A DNA stretch of 64,000 bases from Allocoprobacillus sp002160865 (GCF_042850985.1 NZ_AP031415.1:1-64000); one strand, 5' to 3'. Positions 17,552 to 26,567 are shown, numbered from the stretch's first letter. Notes: a model not told the origin generated them from the sequence alone. A program made the numbers and translations.

Positions 17552-18055
17552 ATGAAATGCATAATAAGAAAATGGAAAAGAGAAGATGCCGAAGATTTAT
17601 ATCAGAATATTAATGATTTAAGAATTTTAAATAATTTAACAGATCGTATACCTTATCCATATCATTTACAGGATGCCTATGATTATATAGAAGCTATGTT
17701 ATCTGCTGATGAAAATGAAATCTTTGCTTTTGCGATTGAATATGAAGGACATGTTGTTGGCAGTATTTCTGTTTTAAGACAAGATGATATTTATCGTAGA
17801 AGTGCAGAATTAGGATATTATTTAGGATTTTCTTATTGGGGAAAAGGTATTATGAGTGAAGCTGTGAAACAGACATGTCAATATGTTTTTGAACATAGTG
17901 ATATAGAGAGAATTTTTGCGGCTCCTTTTGATTATAACCCAGCCTCACAAAGAGTCTTAGAAAAATGTGGTTTTGAACGTGAAGGTATTTTACGTAAGAA
18001 TGGCTTTAAAAATGGTGAGTTTCATGACATGATAATGTATTCTTTGATTAAATAA
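17552..18055 (+). CDS. GNAT N-acetyltransferase, RimJ/RimL type
   Basis: A 167-residue acetyl-CoA-dependent acetyltransferase. It starts with the RKWKREDAEDLYQ pattern of RimL-type enzymes, has the acetyl-CoA pyrophosphate-binding loop GYYLGFSYWGKGIMSEA (near 100-116) and the C-terminal NPASQRVLEKCGFEREG. Substrates of this subgroup include ribosomal proteins, small amines and drugs; which applies here is unknown. AGAGGTG lies about 11 bases before the ATG. Confidence 0.88.
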   Translation: MKCIIRKWKREDAEDLYQNINDLRILNNLTDRIPYPYHLQDAYDYIEAMLSADENEIFAFAIEYEGHVVGSISVLRQDDIYRRSAELGYYLGFSYWGKGIMSEAVKQTCQYVFEHSDIERIFAAPFDYNPASQRVLEKCGFEREGILRKNGFKNGEFHDMIMYSLIK

Positions 18056-18058
18056 TTA

Positions 18059-18305
18059 TTGAAATTATTAAGTCTTATGCTATAATCAGTATATCAAATC
18101 GTTGCATTGGATAAGTAAATGTGAAATCATGATAGAGAGCTGATGGTTGGTGTAAATCAGTATGAGGAAGCATTGAAATCTACCAATAAGAGGAGCTAAT
18201 CCCTCCCGGTTGAACCGTTATCTCATAAAAGTTATCAGTCTGATAAGAAATAGGGTGGCACCACGATATATTCGTCCCTTGTAAAAGGTGCTTTTTATTT
18301 TATTG
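18059..18305 (+). promoter_or_regulatory. Promoter and T-box leader of serS
   Basis: A promoter with TTGAAA (18059-18064), a 16-base spacer and an extended -10 TGCTATAAT (18078-18086) precedes a 215-base leader. The leader ends with the T-box sequence TGGCACCACG (18256-18265) inside AGGGTGGCACCACG. A terminator follows, in which GCACC (18258-18262) pairs with GGTGC (18287-18291), then T5. The uncharged tRNA is expected to pair with TGGCA and stabilise the antiterminator. The specifier codon should read serine; a UCU triplet near 18178-18180 is a candidate but I cannot fold stem I with certainty. Confidence 0.93.
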
Positions 18306-18322
18306 GAAAAGGAGAATGAAAA

Positions 18323-19600
18323 ATGATTGATATAGCAATACTTAGAGAAAATCCAGAAGCAGTAAAAGAAAATATGCGTAAGAAATTTCAACATGATCGT
18401 TTGCATTTGGTTGATGAAGCTTATGCATTGGATAAGGAATATCGTGAAGCTTTGACAAAAGCGAGTGAGCTTCGTGCTATGCGTAATTCATTGTCTAAAG
18501 AAATTGGACAATTTATGCGTGAAGGTAAAAAAGATTTAGCTGAAGAAAATAAAAGAAAAGTCAGTGAAATGGCAGATACTTTAAAGGAATTAGAAGCAAA
18601 AGAAATAGAATTAGGTCCAAAATTAAAAGAAGTGATGATGAAAATTCCTAACTTTATTGATGATAGTGTACCTATTGGAAAAGATGACAGTGAAAACGTT
18701 GAAATTCAAAAATATGGAGATCCTGTTGTTCCTGATTATGAAATCCCATATCATGCGGATATTATTACAAAATTAAAAGGATTAGATAAAGAAGCAAGTG
18801 GAAGAACAAGTGGTAATGGTTTCTATTATTTGATGGGAGATATTGCCAGACTTTCTTCAGCAATGTTATCTTATGCCAGAGATTTTATGATTGATAAAGG
18901 ATTTACTTATTGTATTCCTCCATTTATGATTAGAAGTGATGTTGTAACAGGTGTTATGTCATTTGAAGAAATGGATGCTATGATGTATAAAATTGAAGGT
19001 GAAGATTTATACTTGATTGGAACAAGTGAACATAGTATGATTGGTAAATTTAAAGATCAGATTGTTAAAGAAGAAGAATTACCAATTACATTAACTTCAT
19101 ATTCTCCATGCTTTAGAAAAGAAGTTGGGGCTCATGGTATTGAAGAACGTGGTATTTATCGTGTACATCAATTTGAAAAACAGGAAATGGTTGTTTTATG
19201 TAAACCAGAAGAAGCTATGGAATGGTATGATAAAATGTGGTCATATACTGTTGAATTATTTAGAAGTTTAGATATACCTGTAAGAACACTAGAATGTTGT
19301 AGTGGTGATTTAGCTGATTTAAAAGTGAAATCTTGTGATGTAGAAGCATGGTCACCTAGACAGAAAAAATATTTTGAAGTTGGTTCTTGTTCTACATTAG
19401 GAGATGCACAAGCTAGACGTTTAGGTATTCGTACAAAAGGTGAAAGAGGAACATATTATGTTGCTACTCTTAACAACACTGTTTTAGCAAGTACACGTGC
19501 ATTAATTGCATTTATTGAAAATAATTATAATGAAGATGGAAGTATTTCTATTCCTGAAGTGTTAAGACCATATATGGGAGGAAAAGAAAAAATCGGTTAA
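18323..19600 (+). CDS. serS: Seryl-tRNA synthetase
   Basis: Charges tRNA-Ser with serine. The 425-residue protein has the N-terminal long coiled-coil arm (about residues 25-105) and the class II core with motif 2 (FRKEVGAHGIEERGIYRVHQF) and motif 3 (LASTRALIAFIENN, near 390). Length is standard. AAAGGAGAA precedes the ATG. Expression is controlled by the T-box leader directly upstream, so it should rise when serine is scarce. Confidence 0.97.
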   Translation: MIDIAILRENPEAVKENMRKKFQHDRLHLVDEAYALDKEYREALTKASELRAMRNSLSKEIGQFMREGKKDLAEENKRKVSEMADTLKELEAKEIELGPKLKEVMMKIPNFIDDSVPIGKDDSENVEIQKYGDPVVPDYEIPYHADIITKLKGLDKEASGRTSGNGFYYLMGDIARLSSAMLSYARDFMIDKGFTYCIPPFMIRSDVVTGVMSFEEMDAMMYKIEGEDLYLIGTSEHSMIGKFKDQIVKEEELPITLTSYSPCFRKEVGAHGIEERGIYRVHQFEKQEMVVLCKPEEAMEWYDKMWSYTVELFRSLDIPVRTLECCSGDLADLKVKSCDVEAWSPRQKKYFEVGSCSTLGDAQARRLGIRTKGERGTYYVATLNNTVLASTRALIAFIENNYNEDGSISIPEVLRPYMGGKEKIG

Positions 19601-19624
19601 GACAAAAATCTTAACCTTTTTTTA
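19595..19624. terminator. Bidirectional terminator between serS and the YczE-like gene
   Basis: GGTTAAGA (19595-19602) pairs with TCTTAACC (19609-19616), with T7 on the plus strand and a T run on the minus strand. Both convergent stop codons (19598-19600 and 19611-19613) lie inside it. Confidence 0.9.
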
Positions 19625-20270
19625 TACTTAATTTTTGAATATGTTGAATCAAAGGAAAATATTCATTAACAAGGGAAACAAACTTTCCAACAGTGAGTGC
19701 TGAAACAACAGTGCCTAAACCAACCCCTTGTAAAGAATGGAAAAAGAAAAATGAACATAAACTGGCAATAATAATCAAAGTGATATCAAAACATATTTTG
19801 ACCATACCAAAATCTTTATGTGTCACATCACTGATTGCTTTGACAATACCTTCTCCTGGAACCATAATGACATTAGGAGCAACTTCAATACTGATTCCAA
19901 ATGCTAAAATTATACAACCTATAATCAGGCTTATAATACGTATAAGTAATGTTTCTGGTTGAAACCAGTTCATCAAATACATACTTATATCAATAAAACT
20001 ACTAAAGATAATATTCGCAAGAATTTGTAAGAATTGGATAGGTTGAAAATCTTTTTTTAATATGATAATTTGAATGATAATAAAAATCATATTAAAAATG
20101 AAAGTCATCATACCAAAACTCATATGTGTAAAATAAAGACTAAAAACATAAGGAACACTTGATATTTGTGAAGTTCCCAGAGCACTTTTGGTAATAAAAG
20201 CAATACCAAATGAGTTAATAAAAAGACCTAATAAAAAATAAAAATATCTTAAAATTGTTTTATTCATCAT
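19611..20270 (-). CDS. YczE-like membrane protein
   Basis: A 219-residue integral membrane protein with about five to six helices. The start (LGLFINSFGIAFITKSALGTSQISSVPY) and the later APNVIMVPGEGIVKAI are characteristic of the YczE family, which is related to YitT proteins. Its function is unknown; transport or export is possible. It overlaps the marR gene by 11 bases on the same strand and so is the regulated partner in a two-gene operon. Confidence 0.85.
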   Translation of the reverse strand: MMNKTILRYFYFLLGLFINSFGIAFITKSALGTSQISSVPYVFSLYFTHMSFGMMTFIFNMIFIIIQIIILKKDFQPIQFLQILANIIFSSFIDISMYLMNWFQPETLLIRIISLIIGCIILAFGISIEVAPNVIMVPGEGIVKAISDVTHKDFGMVKICFDITLIIIASLCSFFFFHSLQGVGLGTVVSALTVGKFVSLVNEYFPLIQHIQKLSIKKG

Positions 20271-20691
20271 ATTCCTCCCTCAAATTATCAAGTACTTGAT
20301 TCAATATCTGATTCACTTCTTTTTGATTTAAAGATTGATAAGCTATCTGATCAACTTCATAACATATTCTTTTGACTTCTATTGCTTTTTCTTTGCCCAA
20401 TTCAGTCAGAAAAATGAGTACTGATCTTTTATCATTTAATTGATTTTGACGATAAATCAATTGCTGTGTTTCCATCTTTTGAATAAGACTTGTCATAGTT
20501 GACTTATCTAAGACACAAGTTTGACCTATTTCTTTAGGGGTTTGCCCATCTTTTTCATAAAGACATTCAAGAATTTTAGGTTGACCGGGATAAAGCCCAA
20601 TGTTTGATGTTTTTTGTGTCATCAGTTTATGACTATAATGAAAACATTTTAATAATAAAAAGTGTATCTCATAATTTAACATATTTTTCAC
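20260..20691 (-). CDS. MarR-family transcriptional regulator
   Basis: A 143-residue winged-helix repressor. The recognition region (PKEIGQTCVLDKSTMTSLIQKME, about 55-77) and the wing (LNDKRSVLIFLTELGKE) are clear, and terminal helices can form the dimer. A perfect 20-bp palindrome directly upstream is the likely operator. The YczE-like membrane gene follows with an overlap, so the regulator probably controls itself and that gene. The ligand is unknown. Good ribosome site GAGGTGAAAA. Confidence 0.92.
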   Translation of the reverse strand: MKNMLNYEIHFLLLKCFHYSHKLMTQKTSNIGLYPGQPKILECLYEKDGQTPKEIGQTCVLDKSTMTSLIQKMETQQLIYRQNQLNDKRSVLIFLTELGKEKAIEVKRICYEVDQIAYQSLNQKEVNQILNQVLDNLREEYDE

Positions 20692-20696
20692 CTCAT

Positions 20697-20724
20697 TTAG
20701 TTTGAAATCAAACTAAATTATAAT
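20697..20724. promoter_or_regulatory. MarR operator and divergent -10 elements
   Basis: TTAGTTTGA, AA, TCAAACTAA (20697-20716) is a perfect palindrome. Immediately beside it ATTATAAT (20717-20724) supplies TATAAT on both strands: 20722-20717 for marR on the minus strand and 20719-20724 for the dlt side. A dimer on the palindrome would cover the marR start site and the -35 region of the other promoter, so it may regulate both directions. The dlt promoter assignment is uncertain because no -35 match is seen. Confidence 0.75.
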
Positions 20725-20830
20725 TTATAAAGATGATTTGTTAAGTGACTTTGTACACATAAATTTCATATTTTTTCCACTTGATATTCACATGGTTTTG
20801 TTAGAATCTTCTCGAAAAAGGAGGTTGTGT

Positions 20831-22339
20831 ATGAAAAATATTCTTGAATTTTTAGAACAATCATCACAAAAATATTTTACAAAAATAGCTTTTAGTGATG
20901 ATAAAAATGAAATAACATATGGTCAATGTGTTGAAAATGCTCAAAGAATAGGAACAAATTTATCATCATTGCAGATACGTAGACAACCTATAGCAGTAAT
21001 GATGGATAAAAATGTAGAAAGTTTAACAGCATTCTTTGGCGTTGTTTATAGTGGAAACTTTTATGTTGTGATTGATATACATATGCCAGATGATCGTATT
21101 CAATCTATATTTGAAACTTTACATCCAATAGCTTTGATTACGGAAAAACAATATGAGCATAAAGCACAAAATTTACATCCTCAAGTTTTTATTTATGAAA
21201 ATATGATTCCAACAGAAATAAATCATCAAAAATTAAATGAAATCAGAAATCAAATGATTGATAATGATCCACTTTATGCTTTATTCACTTCTGGTTCTAC
21301 AGGTGTTCCTAAAGGTGCAGTTGTATCACATCGTAATGTTATGAATTATGCCTCGTGGTTTAAAGAAACGTTTGATATTCATGAAGATACACAATTTGGA
21401 AGTCAGACACCATTTTATTTTAGTATGTCTGTTTCAGATGTATTTAGTACGATTATGGCTGGAGCTTCACTTCATATATTGCCTAAAAAATTGTTTTCTT
21501 TCCCTGTAAAGCTCATTGAATATATGAATGAAAAACAAGTCAATACTATTTACTGGGTTCCTTCAGCATTAGGAATTATAGCGAATATGAAAGTATTGGA
21601 TTATATAAAATTAAATGATGTTCAAAAGGTTTTATTTGCTGGTGAAGTTATGCCAACTAAACATCTCAATTATTGGAAGAAACATCTTCCTCATGCTTTG
21701 TATGCAAATTTATTTGGACCAACAGAAACGACTGATATTTGTACATATTATATTGTTGATAGAGAATTTGAAGATGATGAAGTTTTACCGATTGGCAAAG
21801 CTTGTCAAAACTGTGATGTTTTCTTATTAGATGAAAAGAATCAAGAAGTCATAGATGATCGTGAAGGAGAACTTTGTGTTAGGGGATCGTTTTTAGCATT
21901 AGGTTATTACAACAATCCAGAAAAGACACAAGAAGTTTTTGTTCAAAATCCATTAAATCAAGCATATCCTGAAATCATTTATCGTACAGGAGATTTGGTG
22001 AAATATAATGAACGTGGTGAATTAATTTATATCACACGTAAAGATTTTCAGATTAAACATATGGGATATCGTATTGAACTAGGTGAAATTGAAGCAGCAG
22101 TTTATGCTTTATCAAAGATTCAAAGTTGTGCAGTTATTTATGATGAAAAAGAAGATAAGATTATTTTGATATATACTGGTAAAATAACAGATCAAGAGAT
22201 TATGGAAGGAATATCTCATAAATTACCACAATATATGTATCCTAATAAGATGATTCAGTTAAAGGTTATGCCTTTAAATCAAAATGGGAAAATAGATAGA
22301 AAATGGTTAAAAAATCATTATCATGAGGAGGAAAAATAA
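20831..22339 (+). CDS. dltA: D-alanine--D-alanyl carrier protein ligase DltA
   Basis: Activates D-alanine with ATP and loads it on the carrier DltC, the first step of D-alanylation of teichoic acids. The 502-residue adenylating enzyme has the core TSGSTGVPKG (153-162), GPTETT, YRTGDLVKY and the C-terminal catalytic lysine in QNGKIDRKWL. I use the ATG at 20831 after AAAGGAGG; the in-frame TTG at 20738 would add about 31 residues without homology. dltC starts on the base after its stop. D-alanylation lowers cell-surface negative charge and protects against cationic peptides. Confidence 0.96.
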   Translation: MKNILEFLEQSSQKYFTKIAFSDDKNEITYGQCVENAQRIGTNLSSLQIRRQPIAVMMDKNVESLTAFFGVVYSGNFYVVIDIHMPDDRIQSIFETLHPIALITEKQYEHKAQNLHPQVFIYENMIPTEINHQKLNEIRNQMIDNDPLYALFTSGSTGVPKGAVVSHRNVMNYASWFKETFDIHEDTQFGSQTPFYFSMSVSDVFSTIMAGASLHILPKKLFSFPVKLIEYMNEKQVNTIYWVPSALGIIANMKVLDYIKLNDVQKVLFAGEVMPTKHLNYWKKHLPHALYANLFGPTETTDICTYYIVDREFEDDEVLPIGKACQNCDVFLLDEKNQEVIDDREGELCVRGSFLALGYYNNPEKTQEVFVQNPLNQAYPEIIYRTGDLVKYNERGELIYITRKDFQIKHMGYRIELGEIEAAVYALSKIQSCAVIYDEKEDKIILIYTGKITDQEIMEGISHKLPQYMYPNKMIQLKVMPLNQNGKIDRKWLKNHYHEEEK

Positions 22340-22570
22340 ATGAATGAATTATTAGATATTTTAAAAGATTTAAAACCGGGTGTTGATTTTGAAAATGAAA
22401 AGAATTTAATTGATGATAGAATTTTAGATTCTTTGGATGTTATGAATTTAACGGTTGAACTCAATGATGAATTTGATATTGAAATTACACCTTTAGATAT
22501 ATTACCTGAAAACTTTCAATCAATAGAAACAATCTATCAGTTAATTACTCGTTTACAGGAAGATAATTAA
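22340..22570 (+). CDS. dltC: D-alanyl carrier protein DltC
   Basis: A 76-residue acyl-carrier-type protein that carries D-alanine on a phosphopantetheine arm attached to S31 (ILDSLDVMNL). The ribosome site GAGGAGG is inside the end of dltA and the start follows its stop without a gap. The stop overlaps the dltB start by one base. Its place between dltA and dltB is unusual, since the common order is dltA-dltB-dltC-dltD. Confidence 0.95.
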   Translation: MNELLDILKDLKPGVDFENEKNLIDDRILDSLDVMNLTVELNDEFDIEITPLDILPENFQSIETIYQLITRLQEDN

Positions 22571-24138
22571 TGGCATATACAACATATATATATTTATTAC
22601 TTTTTTTAGGAAGCACATTTTTACTTTATACAGTGTTTCCTAAAAAATATAAATGGATTGTTTTATTATCAGCAAGTTATCTTTATTACATTCTTGCAAG
22701 TCGTGTATGGATGATTATTTTTATATTACTGACAACTATTTCTATATACATAGGTGCTATATGGTTAGATAAAATTAATGATATATTTGTATCAGTCAAA
22801 AAGTCTTTAGATCGACAACAAAGAAAAGAATTAAAAGAGAAAATATTATGGCAAAAGAAATGTGTTGTTATGTTTATATTGTTTATAAATCTAGGATTAC
22901 TGATTTTCTTAAAATATTCAAACTTCTTAATAAGTTTACTTAATATCAGTATTTTAGAACAATTTCAAATTTCCATTCCACTCATTAAATTATTTTTACC
23001 ACTAGGAATATCTTTTTACACATTACAAGCCATAAGTTATATAGTAGATGTTTATCGTGGGAAATATCATGCAGATGAATGTTTATCAAGAGTCGCTTTA
23101 TACTTAGCGTTCTTTCCAACAATCGTAGAAGGACCTATAACAAGATATAACGAAGTAGCATATCAACTATATGAAGGTCATTCTTTTGATTATAAAAATT
23201 TTACTTTTGGATTACAGCTTATTTTATGGGGAATGTTTAAAAAGATTGTTATTGCTGATCGAGCAAATATGCTCGTTAATTATGTCTTTGATGATTATTT
23301 AAAGTTTTCAGGTTTAAGTGTAGTGATTGCGATTATTTTTTATACAATTCAATTATATACAGAGTTTTCCGGATGTATGGATATTGTTAGAGGAAGTGCT
23401 CAACTATTTAGTATTAGACTACCAGATAATTTTAGACAGCCATTCTTTGCGAAAAGTATCAATGAATTTTGGCAACGTTGGCATATAACATTAGGTTCAT
23501 GGTTAAGAGATTATGTTTTTTATAGTGTATCTTTATCAGCACCATTTAAAAGATGGAGTCAGTTTGTTAAAAAACATGGCAATGAATATGTCAGTAAACT
23601 CTTACCAGCTTCAACAGCTTTATTTTTTGTTTGGATATGTAATGGATTATGGCATGGTGCCAGTATAAAATATGTAATGTATGGAATGTATTATTATCTA
23701 TTGATGATGCTAGGTATGTATTTAGAACCTGTTTTTATGAAAATAAAAAATGCTTTCCATATTCAAAATCAAAATAAGTTTTTTCAAATCTTTTCTATTA
23801 TAAGAACTATTTTGATTGTTAATATTGGTATGCTTATATTTAGAGCTGATACTTTATCTTCAGCATGGCATATGCTTGTATCTTGTTCTCAAGGCACAAT
23901 GGATATTCCTTACATGGGATTAGCATTGAAAGATATGATGATAGTGATTATGGGTGTTATCATTGTTTATATCATGAGTTTATTGAAGGAAAAAAATATA
24001 TCTGTAAGAGAACATATTGCAAAGTGGCATATTGTACCACGTTGGACTTTTTATTTAACTGGATTGATGATTGTTGTGATTTTTGGAGCCTATGGTAGAG
24101 GCTATGATATTGTTAGCTTTATCTATGCACAATTCTAG
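22570..24138 (+). CDS. dltB: D-alanine export O-acyltransferase DltB (MBOAT)
   Basis: Membrane-bound O-acyltransferase that moves D-alanine from DltC across the membrane. At 522 residues it is longer than a typical DltB (about 400), and the extra length lies in N-terminal cytoplasmic and membrane segments and a polar insert around 68-98. The MBOAT landmarks are present: EGPITRYNE (187-195), H305 in FWQRWHITLGSW and the invariant H362 in NGLWHGAS. It could also be described as an AlgI-type MBOAT, but the dltA-dltC context settles the role. Confidence 0.92.
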   Translation: MAYTTYIYLLLFLGSTFLLYTVFPKKYKWIVLLSASYLYYILASRVWMIIFILLTTISIYIGAIWLDKINDIFVSVKKSLDRQQRKELKEKILWQKKCVVMFILFINLGLLIFLKYSNFLISLLNISILEQFQISIPLIKLFLPLGISFYTLQAISYIVDVYRGKYHADECLSRVALYLAFFPTIVEGPITRYNEVAYQLYEGHSFDYKNFTFGLQLILWGMFKKIVIADRANMLVNYVFDDYLKFSGLSVVIAIIFYTIQLYTEFSGCMDIVRGSAQLFSIRLPDNFRQPFFAKSINEFWQRWHITLGSWLRDYVFYSVSLSAPFKRWSQFVKKHGNEYVSKLLPASTALFFVWICNGLWHGASIKYVMYGMYYYLLMMLGMYLEPVFMKIKNAFHIQNQNKFFQIFSIIRTILIVNIGMLIFRADTLSSAWHMLVSCSQGTMDIPYMGLALKDMMIVIMGVIIVYIMSLLKEKNISVREHIAKWHIVPRWTFYLTGLMIVVIFGAYGRGYDIVSFIYAQF

Positions 24139-24149
24139 GAGGGATGAGG

Positions 24150-25145
24150 ATGAATAAACAGAATATGAAAAATATTTTAAAAATGATGATTTTCTTATGT
24201 TTAGTGATTACTCTTTTACATCTTTCATCTCGTATTGTAGAACCTAAACAAAATACAAAAGAATCTGGTATAAAATATGAAAATGCAAGAGGATTTTATG
24301 GTGAAAGACAAAATTCTTTAGATATTATTGCGATTGGAAATAGTGATTTATATAATGCAATGAATCCTTTACAATTATGGCATGAACAAGGAATTCCTTC
24401 TTATGTCTGTGCTGAACCTAGTCAAAAAATTGTTGAAGCATATTCTTTATTGAAACAGACTTATTTGAATCAAACACCTCAATTAATTATATTAGAAGTA
24501 GATGAATTATTTACAAAGAGTGATGTTGATGATTTAGATATAAGTATCTCTGAAACTTTAAAAGAAATTTTTCCTGTTTTTGATTATCATAATCGTTGGA
24601 AAAATATTCAAAAGGATGATTTTATAAAAGAAAAAGTTTATAATCAAAAGATTTTGACAAAAGGCTATAAATACTATAATAATGTTCAATCTTATAAAGG
24701 TGGAAAATCATATTTAAAGAATAAAAAGAAAAGTTCTTTAACATATACAACACAATATTATCTTAATGAATTTATAAAATATGCCAAAAACAATGGCTCA
24801 CAAGTTTTATTGATGTGTTGTCCTACAGCGAATACATGGACAATGGATAAACATCATACAATCCAAAAAATTGCTGATCAATATCAATTACAATTCTTGG
24901 ATTTTAATATGTTATTAGATGATATCAATTTCGATTGGACCAAAGATACAAGAGATGGTGGAAATCATCTTAATGATTTTGGAGCACAAAAAGTCACTCA
25001 TTATTTAGGTAACTATTTAAAATCAAAATATCATTTTCAAGATTATCGTACACATCAAGATTATCAAAACTGGAATCAAGATTATTTAGAATATCACCAA
25101 AAATTAAAGTATTATAAAGGAAAAAATGGTTTTATTGGAAAATAG
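24150..25145 (+). CDS. dltD: DltD-like SGNH hydrolase
   Basis: Last protein of the D-alanylation system, acting outside the membrane behind one N-terminal helix (about 9-27). A Ser-Asp-His triad can be read: S65 in AIGNSD, D269 and H273 in DGGNHLND. At 331 residues it is about 90 shorter than classical DltD, so it may be an SGNH/DHHW-type replacement and not a strict orthologue. The ATG at 24150 has AGGAGG 6 bases upstream; the ATG at 24144 touches that ribosome site. Confidence 0.85.
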   Translation: MNKQNMKNILKMMIFLCLVITLLHLSSRIVEPKQNTKESGIKYENARGFYGERQNSLDIIAIGNSDLYNAMNPLQLWHEQGIPSYVCAEPSQKIVEAYSLLKQTYLNQTPQLIILEVDELFTKSDVDDLDISISETLKEIFPVFDYHNRWKNIQKDDFIKEKVYNQKILTKGYKYYNNVQSYKGGKSYLKNKKKSSLTYTTQYYLNEFIKYAKNNGSQVLLMCCPTANTWTMDKHHTIQKIADQYQLQFLDFNMLLDDINFDWTKDTRDGGNHLNDFGAQKVTHYLGNYLKSKYHFQDYRTHQDYQNWNQDYLEYHQKLKYYKGKNGFIGK

Positions 25146-25154
25146 AATTTTTTA

Positions 25155-25182
25155 TTGATTTGTCTAAGAAATATGCTATAAT
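25155..25182 (+). promoter_or_regulatory. Promoter of the SRP RNA gene
   Basis: TTGATT (25155-25160), a 16-base spacer and an extended -10 TGCTATAAT (25174-25182) place the start near 25190, matching the 5' end of the folded RNA. Confidence 0.8.
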
Positions 25183-25189
25183 ATTTCTT

Positions 25190-25269
25190 GCCATTACAAT
25201 AGGCGGCTTCGAACCATGTCAGGACCGGAAGGTAGCAGCATTAAGAATGCCCGTTTATGTGTAGTGGCT
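25190..25269 (+). ncRNA. ffs: Signal recognition particle RNA, small bacterial type
   Basis: The conserved SRP tip is clear: CCATGTCAGGACCGGAAGG followed by TAGCAGCA near 25215-25241, which forms the GGAA-capped hairpin that binds Ffh. The ends GCCATTAC (25190-25197) and GTAGTGGC (25261-25268) pair, and a T6 run follows. Length of about 80 bases fits the short form lacking the Alu domain. It sits directly before tadA and dnaX, as in many Bacillota. Confidence 0.95.
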
Positions 25270-25290
25270 TTTTTCTAAGGGGTGAAAGCA

Positions 25291-25734
25291 ATGAATGATG
25301 AAGAATATATGCAATTAGCTTATCAACAAGCTTGTCTTGCTAGAGATATTGATGAAGTTCCTATTGGTACTATTATTGTCAAAGATGGGAAAATTATTGC
25401 AACAGGGTATAATCGAAAAGAATCTCAGCATGATGTAACGGCACATGCAGAGATGATTGCTATAAGGAAGGCATGTCAAAAATTAAAGTCTTGGCATTTA
25501 GATGGATGTATCCTTTATTCTACTTTAGAACCATGCATTATGTGTAGTGGTGCTATCATTCAAAGTCGTATAGAAAAAGTTGTTTTTGCAGCCAAAGGAC
25601 AGCGTTGGCATGGACTATCAACTTTTTTAAGAAGTCACGAATTTAATCATCATCCTCAAATTGTTGCTGGTATTTTAGAAGAACAATGTTGCTCATTACT
25701 ATCATATTATTTTAAGGAAAAGAGAAAGCATTAG
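25291..25734 (+). CDS. tadA: tRNA adenosine(34) deaminase
   Basis: Converts the wobble adenosine of tRNA-Arg to inosine. The 147-residue protein has the zinc and catalytic residues of the cytidine deaminase fold: H52 and E54 in AHAEM and C82/C85 in PCIMCSG. The ATG at 25291 follows AAGGGGTGA; an in-frame GTG at 25282 overlaps that ribosome site. The SRP RNA-tadA-dnaX order is widely conserved, although here a BI-1-like gene separates tadA from dnaX. Confidence 0.95.
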   Translation: MNDEEYMQLAYQQACLARDIDEVPIGTIIVKDGKIIATGYNRKESQHDVTAHAEMIAIRKACQKLKSWHLDGCILYSTLEPCIMCSGAIIQSRIEKVVFAAKGQRWHGLSTFLRSHEFNHHPQIVAGILEEQCCSLLSYYFKEKRKH

Positions 25735-25811
25735 GGATTTCTGTTGAGAATTTCTATTTTTATAAGAAAATTCATCTAAGATATGATAAAATGAATATAG
25801 AGGTGATATAT

Positions 25812-26504
25812 ATGGATCAACGTATGTTGAGTGAACAGATTAATTATGAGAATTTTTTATTAAAAGTAATTAAATGGGTATTTTTAGGTGTTGCTGTTAC
25901 AGCACTAACTTCTATTGTTGTGATATTATCTGGAATAATTCATTATTTGATTAATTTTTATTTCCCAGTATTATTTGTTTCTGTTATTGTAGAAATTGCC
26001 TTTGTTTGGATTATAAATAAAAAACTTCAAAATTATGGAGATCAAGTTTCTTATGCAATGGCAAAGAGATATTTTATTTTATATTCAATTGTTAATGGTG
26101 TGGTTTTTTCATTTCTTCTCTCTGTCATTTCTGTTTACATTACAGCATTAGCTTTCGCTTTAACTTGTGCTTATTTTGGATTATTATATACTATTACAAA
26201 GTATACAAGTTCAGATTTCTCTTTTGTAATGAAAGTTTGTATTTCAGTATTACCGATTCTTATAATTGGATATATTATTTTAATGTTTATTCAAGCACCT
26301 GCTCTTTATTATATTATTGTTTTGATTGATTTGGCTGTATTTACAGGAATAACGCTCTATGATTTAAAAAAAATTTCAACAGTTTATCATCAATCTTTGG
26401 AAAATCAAAGAGAAGGTTTAGCTTTAATGTGTGCTTTAAATCTGTATCTTGATTTTGTTAATATATTCATTGATATTTTAATGTTAATCAGTGATAATAA
26501 TTAA
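25812..26504 (+). CDS. Bax inhibitor-1/YccA-like membrane protein
   Basis: A 230-residue protein with seven hydrophobic segments and a polar C-terminal helix (YHQSLENQREGLALMCALNLYLDFVNIFIDIL) that fits the end of the Bax-inhibitor-1 (UPF0005) family. Members conduct ions, often calcium, or regulate membrane proteases. AGAGGTGAT precedes the ATG at 25812; an in-frame start at 25791 lies before that site. A terminator follows and dnaX has its own promoter, so this is a single gene. Confidence 0.8.
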   Translation: MDQRMLSEQINYENFLLKVIKWVFLGVAVTALTSIVVILSGIIHYLINFYFPVLFVSVIVEIAFVWIINKKLQNYGDQVSYAMAKRYFILYSIVNGVVFSFLLSVISVYITALAFALTCAYFGLLYTITKYTSSDFSFVMKVCISVLPILIIGYIILMFIQAPALYYIIVLIDLAVFTGITLYDLKKISTVYHQSLENQREGLALMCALNLYLDFVNIFIDILMLISDNN

Positions 26505-26509
26505 TTATG

Positions 26510-26542
26510 GGTATCGTAAGGTACCTTTTTTTGTGTTATAAT
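26510..26542 (+). terminator. Terminator and dnaX promoter
   Basis: GGTATC (26510-26515) pairs with GGTACC (26520-26525) through one T-G pair, followed by T7. An extended -10 TGTTATAAT (26534-26542) comes directly after and probably drives dnaX. Confidence 0.75.
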
Positions 26543-26567
26543 GTGACAGTATAAGGAGTTGATACAT

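Noticed and set aside
19693..19962. 89-codon plus-strand frame inside the YczE-like gene
   Set aside because: Antisense shadow of a well-supported membrane-protein gene; no ribosome site.
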